A stretch of DNA of 64,000 nucleotides from Callipepla californica brunnescens (GCA_023055505.1 JALIRH010000121.1:62001-126000), one strand, 5' to 3'. Counted from the stretch's first letter, positions 14,266 through 25,160 are shown. Numbers and translations are program-made. The notes: generated by a model not told the origin, from the letters alone.

Positions 14266-14341
14266 CTGCGTGTGCGCGAGCAGCCGCTGTAGCTCCCCCA
14301 GGAGCTCCACGTTGCGCGACTTCCCCCCCCGCCAACGCCAT
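14266..14341 (-). pseudogene. Candidate first coding exon of an unrecognised gene (frame-disrupted)
   Basis: On the minus strand a CCATGG-context ATG (14341-14339) follows the ETS/NRF1-like cluster. The 76-nt stretch ends at a good donor, CAG|GTGGGA (14266/14265). From the ATG the frame reads MALAGGEV and then a low-complexity Ala/Gly run. After the eight-G tract (14323-14330 on the minus strand) the neighbouring frame reads RNVELLGELQRLLAHTQ up to the donor, which looks like a natural helical segment. The tract is thus one base out of register with that frame, either a real lesion or a homopolymer error. A second exon is not certain; a frame containing VGNHGRGEDSNKR near 13960-14010 (minus) is a weak candidate. 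I do not recognise the protein. Confidence 0.3.
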
Positions 14342-14344
14342 GGC

Positions 14345-14440
14345 CGAACAGCCCCACCCCCACTGCGCGCGGCTCTGGGAATAGCACTACGCGTGCGCCG
14401 GTCCCGGAAGCCGGAAACGGAAGTCCCCCCCCCCCGCAGA
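14345..14440 (-). promoter_or_regulatory. TATA-less CpG-island promoter with ETS and NRF1-like sites
   Basis: Read on the minus strand, the ~95 bp upstream of the ATG at 14341 holds ACTTCCG, TTTCCGG and CTTCCGG (three ETS/GABPA-type sites, around 14405-14430) and an NRF1-like GCGCACGCG (about 14390-14398). No TATA box is seen. This clustering is typical of vertebrate housekeeping promoters. Function in this heterochromatic setting is inference. Confidence 0.45.
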
Positions 14441-14787
14441 TGAACGGAGCGGTGGAGTACTATGGCGGCGGCGGTGGCGGCGCCGCGGAAACCGCGGAAA
14501 CCGCGCGTTGGAGCGGCGGCGGCGGCGGCGGCTCCGTTGCCGTGGGAACCGCGGAAACTGCGGAAACTGCGGAAACCGCGCGTTGGAGCGGCGGCGGCGG
14601 CGGCGGCTCCGTTGCCGCGGAAACCGCACGTTGGAGCGGCGGCGGCGGCTGTACGGGAGGCACTGTGAGCTTTGGGGGTGGGGCTGGGCAGGGGCAGGGG
14701 CAGCGGCAGCGGCAGCGGCAGCGGGGGAGGGGCGGGGCAGGATTCCGGGGCCGCGCGGCGCTCTCTTTTTTCCCCTAGCACTTGTAA

Positions 14788-17700
14788 CATCTATGAGGAG
14801 GCTATGGGGAGGATATGAGGCAGCTATGGGGTGGCTATGGGGCTGCAGTAAGGCAGGTATGGGGCAGAAATGAGGCAGCCACGGGGCAGCAGTGGGGCAG
14901 CTATGGGGCAGCTATGGGACAGAAGTGGGGCAGCTCTAAGGGTAGCCATGGGGCAGTTATGGGGCAACAGTGGGGCAGGTATGGGGCGGCTATTAGGCAG
15001 CCATCAAGCAGCTATGAGGCAGTAGTGGGGCAGCTATGAGGAAGCAGTGATGGAGCTATGGAGTAGCAGTGAGGCAGCTATAAGGAGGCTATGGGAGGCT
15101 ATGGGGCAGCTATGGTGCATCAGTGAGGAAGCTATGGGGCGGCTTTGGGGCAGCATTTTGGCAGCTATGGGGCAGCAGTGGGACAGCTATGAGGAGGCTA
15201 TGGGGAAGCTATGTGGCAGCAGAGAGCTAGCTATGGGGCAGCTATGAGGAGGCTAAGGGGAGGCTATGGGGCAGCTATAGAGCGCCTATGTGGCAGTAGT
15301 TGGGCAGATATAAGGCAGCAGTGGGGCAGCTATGGGGCGGGAATTAGGCAGCCATGGGGCACGTATGGGGCAGCAGTGAGGTAGCTATGGGGCAGCTATG
15401 GGTCAGCTATGAGGAGGTTATGGGGAGGCAATGGAGCAGCAGTGGGGCAGATATGGGACGGTTATTAAGAGGCTATGTGGCAGCTATGGGGCATTAGTGG
15501 GGCAGCTATGGGGAAGTAGTGGGGCAGATATGGGGCAGCAGTGAGGCAGCTATGGGGTAGCTATGAGAAAGCTATGGGGCAGTAGTGAGGAAGTAGTGAG
15601 GCAGCTATGAGAAGGCTGTGGGGAAGCTATGGGGCAGCTATGGGGCACCAGTGAGGCAGATATGGGGCACCAGTGAGGCAGCTATAGGGAGGCTACGGGG
15701 CAGCAGTGAGGGAGTAGAGAGTCAAATATGGGGCATTAGTGCGGCAGCTATGGGGCATTAGTGGGGCAGTTATGAGGAGGCTATGGGGAGGCTATGGAGC
15801 AGCTATGGGGCAGCTATAGGGCAGCAGGGAGGTAGCAATGGGGCAGCAGTTGGGAAGCTATGATGAGGCTATGGTGAGTCTACGGGGCAGCTATGGTACA
15901 CCAGTGAGGCAGCCATGGGGCAGCTATGGTACACCAGTGAGGCAGCCATGGGGCAGCTATGGGGCACCAATGGGACAGTTATGAGGAGGCTGTGGGGAAG
16001 CTATGGGGCAGCAATGAGGAGGGTATGGAGAGGCTATGGGGCAGCTATGGTGCAACAGTGAGGCAGCTATGGGGTAGCTTTGAGGAGGCTGTGGGGAGGA
16101 TATGGGGTAGATATGTGGCAACGGTGAGGTAGCTATGGGGAAGCTATGGGGCAGCAATGAGGGAGTAGTCGGTCAGCTATGGGGCATTAGTGCTGCAGCT
16201 ATGGGGCCGAGTGGGGCAGTTAAGAGGAGGCTATGGGGAGGCTATGGGGCAGCTATCGGACAGCATTGAGCTAGCTTTAGAACAGCTATGAGGAGGCTAT
16301 GGGGCAGATATGGGGCAGCAGTCGGGCAGCTATGGGGCGGATATGGAGCAGCAGTGGGGCAGGTATGGGGCAGTAGTAAGACAGCTATGTGGCAGCAGTG
16401 GGGCAGATATGAGGAGGCTATGAGGAGGCTATGGGGCGGCTATGAAGCAGCAGTGAGGCAGTTATGAGGCGGCTATGGGTCAGATATGTGGCAGCAGTGA
16501 AGCAGCTATGGTGCGGCTATAAGGCAGCCATGGGGCAGCTATGGGTTAGCAGTGAGTCAGCTATGGGGCAGCAGTTGGGCAGCTATGAGGAGGCTATGGG
16601 GCAGCTATGGAGCAGATTTGAAACAGCTTTGGGGCGGCTGTGGGGCAGTAGTTTGGCAGCTATGAGGCAGCAGTTGGGCAGCAGTTGGGGCAGTAGTGAG
16701 GCAGCTATGTGGCAGCTCAGGAGAGGCTATGGGGCAGCTATGGGGCATTAGTGGGGCAGCTATGGGGAAGTAGTGGGGCAGATATGGGGCAGCAGTGAGG
16801 CAGCTATGGGGTAGCTATTGGGCAGTAGTGGGGAAGCAGTGAGGCAGCTATGGGGCAGCAGTTGGGCAGCTATGAGGAGGCTATGGAGAGGCTGTGGGGC
16901 AGCTATGGTGCATCAGTGAGGAAGCTATGGGGCGTCTTTAGGGCAGCAGTTTGACAGCTATGAGGCAGTCACGGGGCAGCTATGGGACAGCAGTGGGACA
17001 GCTATGAGGAGGCTAGAGGGCAGCTATGGGGCAGCTATGAGGAGGCTATGGGGAGGCTATGGGGCAGGTATATAGTGGCTATGTGGCAGTAGTCGGGCAG
17101 ATATAAGGCATCAATGGGGCAGCAGTGGAGCAGCTATTGGGCGGCTATTAGGCAGCCATGGGGCGGCTATGGGGCAGCAGGGAGGTAGCAATGGGGCAGC
17201 AGTGGAGCAGCTATGATGAGGCTATGGCGAGGCTCTGGGGCAGCTATGGTGCACCAGTGAGGCAGCTATTGGGTAGCTATGAAGAGGCTGTGGGGAGGCT
17301 ATGGGGCAGATATGTGGCAACGTTGAGGTAGCTATTGAGAAGCTATGGGGCAGCAGTGAGGCAGTAGTGGGTCAGCTATGGGGCATTAGTGCTGCAGCTA
17401 TGGGGCCGCAGTGGGGCATCTAAGAGGAAGCTATAGGGAGGCTATGGGGCAGCTATGGGGCAGCAGTGAGCTAGCTATAGAACAGCTATGAGGAGGCTAT
17501 GGGGCAGCTATGGAGCAGATTTGAAACAGCTTTGGGGCGGCTATGGGGCAGTAGTTTGGCAGCTATGAGGCAGCAGTTGGGCAGCTATGGGGCAGTAGTG
17601 AGGCAGCTATGTGGCGGCTCAGGAGAGGCTATGGGGCAGCTATGGGGCATTAGTGGGGCAGCTATGGGGAAGTAGTGGGGCAGGTAAGGGGCAGAAGTGA

Positions 17701-20205
17701 GGCAGCTATGAGGTAGCTATGAGGAGGCTATGGGGCAGTAGTGGGGAAGCAGTGAGGCAGCTATGGGGCAGCAGTTGGGCAGCTATGAGGAGGCTATGGG
17801 GAGGCTATGGGGCAGCAGTGAGGCAGTTTTGGGGCACCAGTGAGGCAGCTATGGGGAGGCTACGGGGCAGCAGTCGGGCAGCTATGGGGCGGATATGGAG
17901 CAGCAGTGGGGCAGATATGAGGTAGCTATGAGGAGGCTATGGGGCAGCTATGAAGCAGCAGTGAGGCAGCTATGGGGCGTCTATGGGGCAGCAGTGGGGC
18001 AACTATGAGGAGACTATGGGGAGGCTATGGGGCAGCTATTGGGCAGCAGTGAGGCAGCAATGAGGCAGCTATGAGGAGGCTATGGGAAGCCGATGAGGCA
18101 GCTATAGAGCGGCTATGGGGCAGTAGTGGGGCAGCTATTGGGAAGCAGTGGCAAGGCTATCGGGCGGCTATTAGGCAGCCATTGGGCACCATGGGGCAGC
18201 AGTGAGGCAGCTATGGGACGGCTATGGGGAGGCTATGGGGCAGGTATGGGGCAGCAGTGGGGCAGCTATGGAGCAGATATCGAGAGGTTATGAGGCAGCT
18301 ATGGGGTGGCGATGAGGCAGACATAGGGAAGCTATGGTGGAGCAGGGAGGCAGCTATGGGGTGGCTATGGGGCAGCAGTGAGACAGCTATGGGGCAAGTA
18401 TGGGGAGGCTATGGGGCAGTAATGGGGCAGCTATGGGGCGGCTATGAGGCAGCCATGGGGTACGTCTGGGGCACCAGTGAGGCAGCTATGGGGAGGCTAT
18501 GGGGCAGCCATGGGGTACGTCTGGGGCACCACTGAGGCAGCTAAGGGCAGCAGTGAGGCAGCTATGGGGAGGCTATGGGGCAGCAGTGAGGCAGTAGTGG
18601 GTCAGCTATGGGGCATAAGTGCTGCAGCTATGGGGCTGCAGTGGGGCAGCTAAGAGGAAGCTATGGGGAGGCTATGGGGCAGGTATTGTGCATCAGTGAG
18701 GAAGCTACGAGGCGGCAATGGGGCAGCAGTTTTGCAGTTATGAGGCAGCTATGGGGCAGCAGTGAGGCAGCTATGAGGAGACTATGGGGAGGCTATGGGG
18801 CAGAAGTGGGGCAGCTATGGGGTAGCCATGGGGCAGCCATCAAACGGCTATGGGGCAGCAGTGGGGCAGCTAAGAGGAGGCTATGGACCAGCTATGGGGC
18901 GGCTACAAGGCAGCCATGGGGCAACTATGGGGAAGCAGTGAGAGAGCTATGAGGAGGCTATGGGTAGGCTATAGGGCAGGTATTGGACAGCTATGAGGCA
19001 GCCATGGTGCAGCTATGGGGCAGCAGTGGGGCAGCAATGGGGCGGCTATTAGGCAGCCATGGGGTGGCAATGGGACACCAGTGAGACATCTATGGGGTGG
19101 ATATGTAGCAGCAGTGGGGCAGGTATGGGGCAGTAGTGGGGTAGCTATGAGGAGGCTACGGGGCAACTATGGGGCAGCAGAGAGGCAGCGATGGGACAGG
19201 TATGAGGAGGCTATGGGGAGACTACGGGGCAGCTATGAAGCTGCAGTGAGGCAGCTATGGGGCGGCTATGGGGAGGCTATGGGGCAGCTATGGAAAAGCT
19301 ATGAGGCAACCATGGGGCTGCAGTTGGGCAGCTCTGGGGCCGCATTGAGGAAGCTATGGGGCAGCTCCGAGGAGCCTATGCAGCAGCTATGGAGCGGCTA
19401 TGAGGCAGCTATGGGGCAGGTATGAGGCAGCCATGGGGCGGCTGTGGGGCAGCAGTGAGGCAGCTATGAAGAGGCTATGGGGAGGCTAAGGGGCAGCAGT
19501 GGGGCAGCTACGGGGCGGCTATGAGGCAGCCATTGGGCATCTAAGGGGCAGCAGTGGGGCAGCTATAAAGAGGCTATGGGGAGGCTATGGGGCAGCTATG
19601 GTGCATCAGTGAGGAAGCTATGGGGCGTCAATGGGGCAGCAGTTTGACAGCTATGAGGCAGCCACGGGGCAGCTATGGGGCAGCAGTGGGACAGCTATGA
19701 GGAGGCTATAGGGCAGCTATGGGGCAGCTCTGAGGAGGCTATGGGGAGGCTATGGAGCAGCTATGGGGCAGCAGTGAGGAAGCTATGGGGTGGCTATGGG
19801 GCGGCTATGAGGCAGCTATGGGGTAGCAGTGAGACAGCTATGAGGAGGCTACGGGGAGGCTATAGGGCAGTTATGGGGCGGGTATTAGACAGCCATGGGG
19901 CGGCTATGGGGCAGCAGGGAGGTAGCAATGGGGCAGCAGTGGGGCAGCTATGATGAGGCTATGGTGAGGCTCTGGGGCAGCTATGGTGCACCAGTGAGGC
20001 AGCTATTGGGTAGCTGTGAGGAGGCTGTGGGGAGGCTATGGGGCAGATATGCGGCAACGGTGAGGCAGCTATTGGGAAGCTATGGGGCAGCAGTGAGGCA
20101 GTAGTGGGTCAGCGATGGGGCAGCAGTGAGGCAGCTATGGGGCTGCAGTGGGGCATCTAAGAGGAAGCTATGGCGAGGCTATGGGGCAGCTATGGGGCAG
20201 CAATC
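14788..20205. repeat. 11-bp G-rich satellite, right part
   Basis: This continues the GGGGCAGCTAT-type array. A higher-order repeat of about 903 bp (roughly 82 units) is visible: a phrase starting AGCAGATTTGAAACAGC at 16611 recurs at 17514, and one starting GGGGCATTAGTGGGG at about 16742 recurs at about 17645, with an older copy near 15487. Another long phrase (CAGGGAGGTAGCAATGG...) near 17178 recurs near 19915. The array ends abruptly at 20205 within the ERV-L RNase H region. No genes are seen. Confidence 0.93.
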
Positions 20206-21760
20206 GGGCTTTCCCACAAAGCGACACAATCCATCTGTGAACAGGGCGTATCTCTTTTCATCTTCTGTTAGTTCATTATATGGTGAGGCTTCTTTAGCAC
20301 GTGACACCTCCTCTGCTGGGGTTGTTCCAAACTTTTTACCTTCAGGCCAGTCCATGATCACCTCCAGGATTCCTGAACGGTTGGGGTTCCCCATCCGAGC
20401 TCGCTGTGTAATCAGCGCAATCCACTTACTCCAAGTGGCATCAGTAGCATGATGGGTAGAGGGAACTGTTCCTTTAAACATCCAGTTCAGTACTGGCAGT
20501 CGAGGTGCCAGAAGGAGCTGCGTTTCAGTACCGATTACTTCAGAAGCAGCTCGAACCCCCTGATATGCGGCTAAGATCTCCTTCTCAGTTGGAGTGTAGC
20601 GCTCCTCAGACCCCCTGTATGCTCGACTCCAGAAACCAAGGGGTCGGCCTCGGGTCTCTCCAGAAGCTCTTTGCCACAAACTCCAAGTGGGACCTTCCTT
20701 TCCAGCAGCAGTGTAGAGGATGTTCTTTACATCCTGTCCCGTCCGCACTGGCCCCAGGGCCACGGCACGGGCTATCTCCTGCTTCATTTGCTCAAAAGCC
20801 TGCTGCTGCTCAGGGCCCCACACAAAATCATTCTTCTTCCAGAGGTCACCTGATAAAGGGGGCTCACAATGAGGCTGTAGTTTGGAACATGCAGTCTCCA
20901 AAATCCCACTACACCCAGAAAAGCTTGGCTCTCTGTCTTACTGGTGGGTGGAGACATGGCAGTAATTTTGTCAATCCCATCTGTTGGGATGTGACGATGT
21001 CCATCTTGCCACTTTATGCCTAGGAACTGAATTTCTTGTGCAGGTCCTTTCACTTTGCTTCGCTTAATAGCGAAGCCAGCTCGCAGGAGGATCTGTATTA
21101 TTGTCTCTCCTTTCTTAAAAACTTCCTCTGCTGTATTGCCCCATACAGCAATATCATCGATGTACTGCAGATGCTCAGGAGCAGCACCCTGTTCCAATGC
21201 AGTTTGGATCAACCCATGGCAAATGGTTGGGCTGTGCTTCCACCCCTGGGGCAAACGGTTCCAGGTGTACTGAACGCCTCTCCAGGTGAAGGCAAACTGT
21301 GGCCTGCATTCTGTGGCCAAGGGAATTGAAAAGAAGGCGTTAGCAATGTCAATGGTGGCATACCACTTGGCTGCTTTTGACTCCAGTTCATACTGGAGTT
21401 GAAGCATGTCTGGCACAGCAGCACTCAGTGGAGGTGTGACTTCGTTCAGGCCACGGTAATCTACCGTCAACCTCCATTCTCCGTTGGCTTTACGCACTGG
21501 CCATATGGGGCTGTTAAACGGGGAGTGAGTTTTGCTGATCACTCCCTGGCTCTCTAGCTGACGAATCAGATGATGAATGGGGAGCAAGGAATCCCTGTTG
21601 GTGCGGTACTGCCGTCTGTGCACCGTTTTTGTAGCAATTGGTACCTGTTGCTCCTCCACTTGTAGCAACCCCACAACAGATGGATCTTCTGACAGGCCAG
21701 GTAAAACAGATAGTTGCTTAATGCTATCTGTGTCCACAGTAGCTATTCCAAAAGCCCATC
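20206..21760 (-). pseudogene. ERV-L-like reverse transcriptase and start of RNase H
   Basis: One frame (21737-20784) carries RT: a TVDYRGLNE segment, catalytic Asp in TIDIANAFF (about residue 130), LPQGWKHSPT (162-171) and the YIDD catalytic box (192-195). A single frameshift near 20850 moves the reading to a second frame (about 20901-20206) with the connection region (VWGPEQQQAFEQM, GRPLGFWSRAY). That frame reaches the first RNase H active-site Asp in ALFTDGLCR, and within about ten residues the sequence becomes 11-bp satellite. The enzyme is therefore non-functional. Integrase is absent. Confidence 0.85.
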
Positions 21761-21761
21761 G

Positions 21762-22020
21762 CTACCCCTTGGGATCCTTAAAGTGCCCCCTTCTGAGATA
21801 GTCTATACCAAGTATGCGTGGGGCCCCCTGTCCAATCACTATAAGATGCTTCTGCCAGTCTTTACCCGTGAGGCTTATTTCTGCCTCCAGCACAGACAAT
21901 TCCTGAAAGCCGCCAGTCACTCCAGAGAGATGAATCAATTCTGCCCCTTTATAACTTGAAGGCGTTAGAGTACATTGTGCACCAGTATCCACCAGTGCCT
22001 CCTATTTCTGTGGGTTTGAT
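21762..22020 (-). pseudogene. ERV-L-like aspartic protease
   Basis: The minus-strand frame contains the active-site motif VDTGAQCT, followed about 60 residues later by an RILGIDYL segment, the usual C-terminal landmark of a retroviral aspartic protease. A TAG codon sits just upstream of the EALVDTGAQ segment and another TAG just after the KDPKG segment (about 21761). Protease is thereby cut off from both gag and RT. It would have processed Gag and Gag-Pol. Confidence 0.72.
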
Positions 22021-22196
22021 GTGCCAGGCCACCGAATCCACACAGTCCAATACACTCTATTATCCCTCTCCCTCCTCTGGCTGAGGGCAGGGCCCCTCTA
22101 TTCATTACCTGTAGTGACGGGAACAACTTCGCTGGTAGTTGGTCTGTGTTGTAATTCTCTCACCCGTACTCGCAGTGCAGGGGTGGGTTTTTGATG

Positions 22197-23306
22197 TCAT
22201 TCCTTCATATCTTCTCCATTTGCACGTAAGTAACTCCACAAAGCCGCACGCGACATGAAGTTAGTGAAGTTAGTGCTGTCATTTGCTCGAGCAGGATGGC
22301 GTTTGCTTCTGATAGCTGCAACCGATTCAACCCTATCAATCAGTTGGGATAATTTTCCCAGTATATCTTCCATTTGTCCTTCTAACTTTGATATGGCTGA
22401 AATGGACGTGTATGGCGGCGGAAATTTTTGTTTGAAGTTTTGAAGTGTAAGAATTAGTTCAAAAACTGGGGGTTTTCTGTCTTGGTCCTCATATCTGTTG
22501 AACGTTGTCACTAGTGTACCGGCGTACCTTTCTGGTGCTGACTTTGAAAGCTTCTGACATATTTCGGGTGTACTCCTTACTTTCTCCGGATCATGGTCCC
22601 GATCGTCAGGATCAAAGGTGGGATCATACAGCATTTCCGCCACAGCTGTTTCTCTCAAATACTGGATGCCTTCCTCAATAGTTTTCCACCTTTTCACTTT
22701 AGGTGCCAGGTCACTCTTGTAGGGATATCTTTCCCTCACAGCTACTAGCATTCGTTGCCAGAGGCTGGCGATTCCATCCATATACCTGCTGATTCCTCTG
22801 TCGACAGCCGGATCTCGGGCAATGTTTCCTAGTTGGCGAGCTTCGTTACTATCAAGGGACACACTGTTGGCCCGGTTGTCCCAACACCGAAGCAACCAAG
22901 TGACAATACTCTCATCTGGACGTCGAATAAACTCCTTTCTTGAGCCTTGGATCTCAGACATTTTCACGGGCCAACGAAACGTCGTAACTTTAACTTTCTC
23001 TTCACCTTCATCATCACTTTCTTCTCCATGTCTCTCACTTTTCTTTGTTGCCTTTCTCGATGGTGATGGGGTTGTGGCCACCCCCTCACCTATATCTTCC
23101 TCTTCTTTCGGCACCTCTTCTTTGCGTTCTAGGCGCGAGGACACACGTTTCCATTTCTTGCCTTCCACAGGGGCAACTGACTTTGATACTGGTGCTTCCT
23201 TTGGCTGGTCAGGTGTGACCGGGAGGTTTTCCTCTTTGGTTTGGGCCTCAGTTTGGACACTCTCTCTCTTCATAATAGTATATAAACCTCGGTAAGCATA
23301 GGCCAA
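22197..23306 (-). pseudogene. ERV-L-like gag (369 codons, open)
   Basis: The open frame runs from Met at 23306 to TGA at 22197. The first ~115 residues are highly charged (Lys/Glu runs, Pro-Ser stretches), followed by a capsid-like region. ESIVTWLLRCWDN (about residues 133-145) is the kind of segment found in ERV-L-type capsid. No CCHC zinc knuckle is visible: the only cysteines are in WLLRCWDN and EICQKL. The product would be the structural polyprotein. Met12 is an alternative start. It lies between the leader ORF and protease in the minus direction. It is called a pseudogene because the provirus is truncated and pro-pol is interrupted, although this frame itself is intact. Confidence 0.7.
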
Positions 23307-23437
23307 GCCCCAGATAAGTGTTCCACCTCAGATCTTTCTGAGCCGCAGCACCCTTTACTCAGATACAGGCCTAGCTCCTCAGGATCCTGCAATTGTTCAG
23401 GAGAAAGATCCCATGACACCGGGTGTCCCCATCCTTC

Positions 23438-23959
23438 TCATTTCTTTCCTAAAACTCTCCACTCTCCCTGCCATTCAACATTCTCTGTTTCTGGGAGAAG
23501 CTTCCTGCACATGATGTAAAGTGCTACTACATGCAGGAGGACTAATATCCCAATTATTAACACCATCCCTAAGCTGTGATCTTGAAAATTCATAAAAAAC
23601 TGAGAGGGGAACCTGGATACCCATTCAAACATCACATGGTTCGTTAACATGTTATCCTTTGTTCCATTAGCTGGGGTGCCCTGGGATCTGGCAGGTTCCT
23701 CTATCATTGCTTTTAATTTATCATACAGGGACCAGACCCAATGGAACAGAATGGCAAACTTAACCAAGTTCCAGTACGTTTTGAGCATTAAGAGGGAAAA
23801 AGCGGTGAAGTACAATCCCTGTAAGGGCAGTTTTAACAGAAACAGAAAAGACATCTTTTTATTATTTTTTTTTTTTTTTCTTGTACTAAAACAATCTGGC
23901 AGTACCCAAAAGAAGTTTACAGATATCCCAAAACAACTGACAGTACGCCCGGACTTCAA
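23438..23959 (-). CDS. ERV leader ORF encoding a putative two-span membrane protein
   Basis: A 173-codon ORF lies between the primer-binding site and gag, where a retrovirus normally has only a non-coding leader. The first Met (23959) is followed by a Lys/Asn run encoded by the A-rich tract (plus-strand T run at about 23864-23880); an alternative start is Met36 (23854). From Met36 there is a hydrophobic segment (about residues 37-65), a polar middle with one possible N-glycosylation site (NGT), and a second strong hydrophobic segment (about 132-153, containing LIIGILVLLHVVALYIM). A short charged tail follows. No signal of homology is recognised. It may be a captured or element-specific membrane protein, or a remnant of an inserted sequence. 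Its intact length in an otherwise lesioned element is notable. Confidence 0.45.
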   Translation of the reverse strand: MKSGRTVSCFGISVNFFWVLPDCFSTRKKKKNNKKMSFLFLLKLPLQGLYFTAFSLLMLKTYWNLVKFAILFHWVWSLYDKLKAMIEEPARSQGTPANGTKDNMLTNHVMFEWVSRFPSQFFMNFQDHSLGMVLIIGILVLLHVVALYIMCRKLLPETENVEWQGEWRVLGKK

Positions 23960-24064
23960 GGTCGTGTTTTGTTGTACAGCACTTGCAGTACAGATAAGCT
24001 TGTTAACAGCAGACAGAGATGTACTCTAAAAGTTTGTCTCTGTCTGGCTAAGGCAGCTGGTTGT

Positions 24065-24082
24065 GTCCCACGTTGGGCGCCA
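24065..24082 (-). promoter_or_regulatory. Primer-binding site, tRNA-Lys type
   Basis: The minus strand reads TGGCGCCCAACGTGGGAC four bases after the LTR end. This is the pattern expected for a primer-binding site complementary to the 3' end of tRNA-Lys (Lys1,2 type). It fixes the provirus orientation and the LTR boundary. Confidence 0.8.
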
Positions 24083-24086
24083 AAAA

Positions 24087-24329
24087 TGTCAGGGGTTTGT
24101 GAGCCGGTTCAGCCCGGCCCTGCGACAACCGAGGAAGGAGACCCACAGGCCCACACCCCGGACAAGGGGAAGGGGGAAAGGGAAAAAGGGAGATAAGCCC
24201 CAAAACAAAACAGCGGCAACGATCTGAGGGGGAAAAGCTAATTTACTAAATAAGACATCAGGAAGTAAATAACACAGTATAATGCAATACAATTTGGAAT
24301 TAAGCCCAATGAATCAAACAAAACGAGTA

Positions 24330-24369
<40 letters not shown>

Positions 24370-24627
24370 CCTGATAAACCGAAGGCCTTGCGCTAACGCT
24401 GAAGGCGGACGGCAGCGAGCACCCACTCCTAAGTGATCCTAGAGGAAAGAGAGAATGTCCCGTGACCGCAGAGAGTTTTTATCTGTTCCCTCTGAGCGGA
24501 AAACACGTGAAAAAATACAAAGCATTGCCAAGTCCTCTGGGGAATGTAGTTTTCTCCCTGACTCCCAATGCACCACATGATGCCATGATGTGGAATACCA
24601 GTACCAAAAAATCATAAAACCATGACA
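24087..24627 (-). mobile_element. 5' LTR of the ERV-L-like provirus
   Basis: This 541-bp segment reads on the minus strand from TGTCATGG to CCCCTGACA, a TGTCA...TGACA inverted terminal repeat. It is followed by four bases and the primer-binding site. An AGATAAAAAC TATA-like element lies near 24480. An (AG)n microsatellite occupies 24334-24367 on the plus strand. The far edge (24628 on) continues directly as CR1 sequence, so the LTR probably landed in CR1; the matching target duplication cannot be checked because the 3' end of the provirus is gone. Confidence 0.82.
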
Positions 24628-25160
24628 CTTCCTTACGGTCTTTTTTGTAGATGGGAGTCACATCGGCAAGCCTCCAATCTTGTGGGACCTCTCCAGATGA
24701 CCAGGAATGCTGATAGATGACAGAAAGCGGCTTGGCAATCACCTCTGCCAGCTCCCTCAGCACCCTTGGTTGGATCCCATCTGGTCCCATGGACTTGCGG
24801 CAGTTCAGATGGAGGAGCAGGTCTCTGACTGTCTCTGCTAGGATCACAGGGGGTGTATGATGCGCTTCGTCCCAGACTTCCAGGTCAGGGCAAAAAGTAT
24901 CCTGAGTTAACTGATCTGTCTATTGAAGAGAGACGTGAAGAAGGCATTGAGAACCTCAGCCTTTTCCTTATCCTCTGTGGTTCCATTCCCTGCCGCATCA
25001 AGTAAAGGAGAGAAATTCTCCTTAGATCTTTTACTGTTAATATATTTGTAAAAGGATTTTTTGCTCTGCTTTACTGCAGTAGCCAGTCTAAGTTGGAGCT
25101 GGGCTTTTGCATTTCTAATTTCCTGCCTGTATTGGAGGGGAGCAGAGGCTTGCTTTAAAT
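24628..25160 (-). mobile_element. CR1 LINE fragment (ORF2 reverse transcriptase part)
   Basis: The minus strand encodes a recognisable non-LTR reverse transcriptase segment: KSMGPDGIQPRVLRELAEV and a GEVPQDWRLADVTPIYKKD motif, typical of avian CR1 ORF2. Upstream sequence (24880-25160) is more eroded CR1-like ORF2. The element has neither its 5' part nor its 3' end here, and the ERV-L LTR cuts it at 24627. It marks the locus as sauropsid, most likely bird. Confidence 0.85.

Larger units (their letters stand above)
13950..14787. other. GC-rich CpG block embedded in the 11-bp satellite
   Basis: A non-satellite island has sharp borders with the 11-bp array on both sides. It is C-rich on the plus strand from 13970 to 14270, then CpG-dense from about 14300 to 14760. 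A tandem repeat around 14480-14655 alternates CCGCGGAAA-type units with GGCGG runs; a phrase starting GCGTTGGAGCGGCGG occurs about three times. A second G-rich stretch (GGGGCAGCGGCAGCGG) follows at 14690-14735. The block has the look of a housekeeping-gene promoter with first exon and intron on the minus strand (see the nested entries). Long open frames on either strand, up to 230 codons, are side effects of GC richness. Confidence 0.7.
20206..24627 (-). mobile_element. Truncated ERV-L-like (class III) provirus
   Basis: On the minus strand the order is LTR (24627-24087), primer-binding site (24082-24065), a leader ORF (23959-23438), gag (23306-22197), protease (21992-21762), reverse transcriptase and the start of RNase H (21737-20206). 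It stops where the 11-bp satellite begins, so most of RNase H, integrase, any env and the 3' LTR are missing. The YIDD catalytic motif, the gag segment and the RT-RNase H connection resemble vertebrate ERV-L elements as I know them. Coding lesions are few: stops flanking protease and one frameshift in the connection region. The LTR interrupts a CR1 fragment on its far side. Confidence 0.85.

Noticed and set aside
14098..14790. A 230-codon minus-strand frame rich in Arg, Ala and Pro
   Set aside because: It is a GC-rich frame through GGCGG repeats and promoter-like sequence. The biologically plausible part is only the short exon candidate at 14266-14341.
9896..20205. Many plus-strand open frames with MGQLWGSYGAA-like peptide repeats
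   Set aside because: They are the direct result of an 11-bp unit without stops. All three frames encode the same peptide repeat and ends are random.
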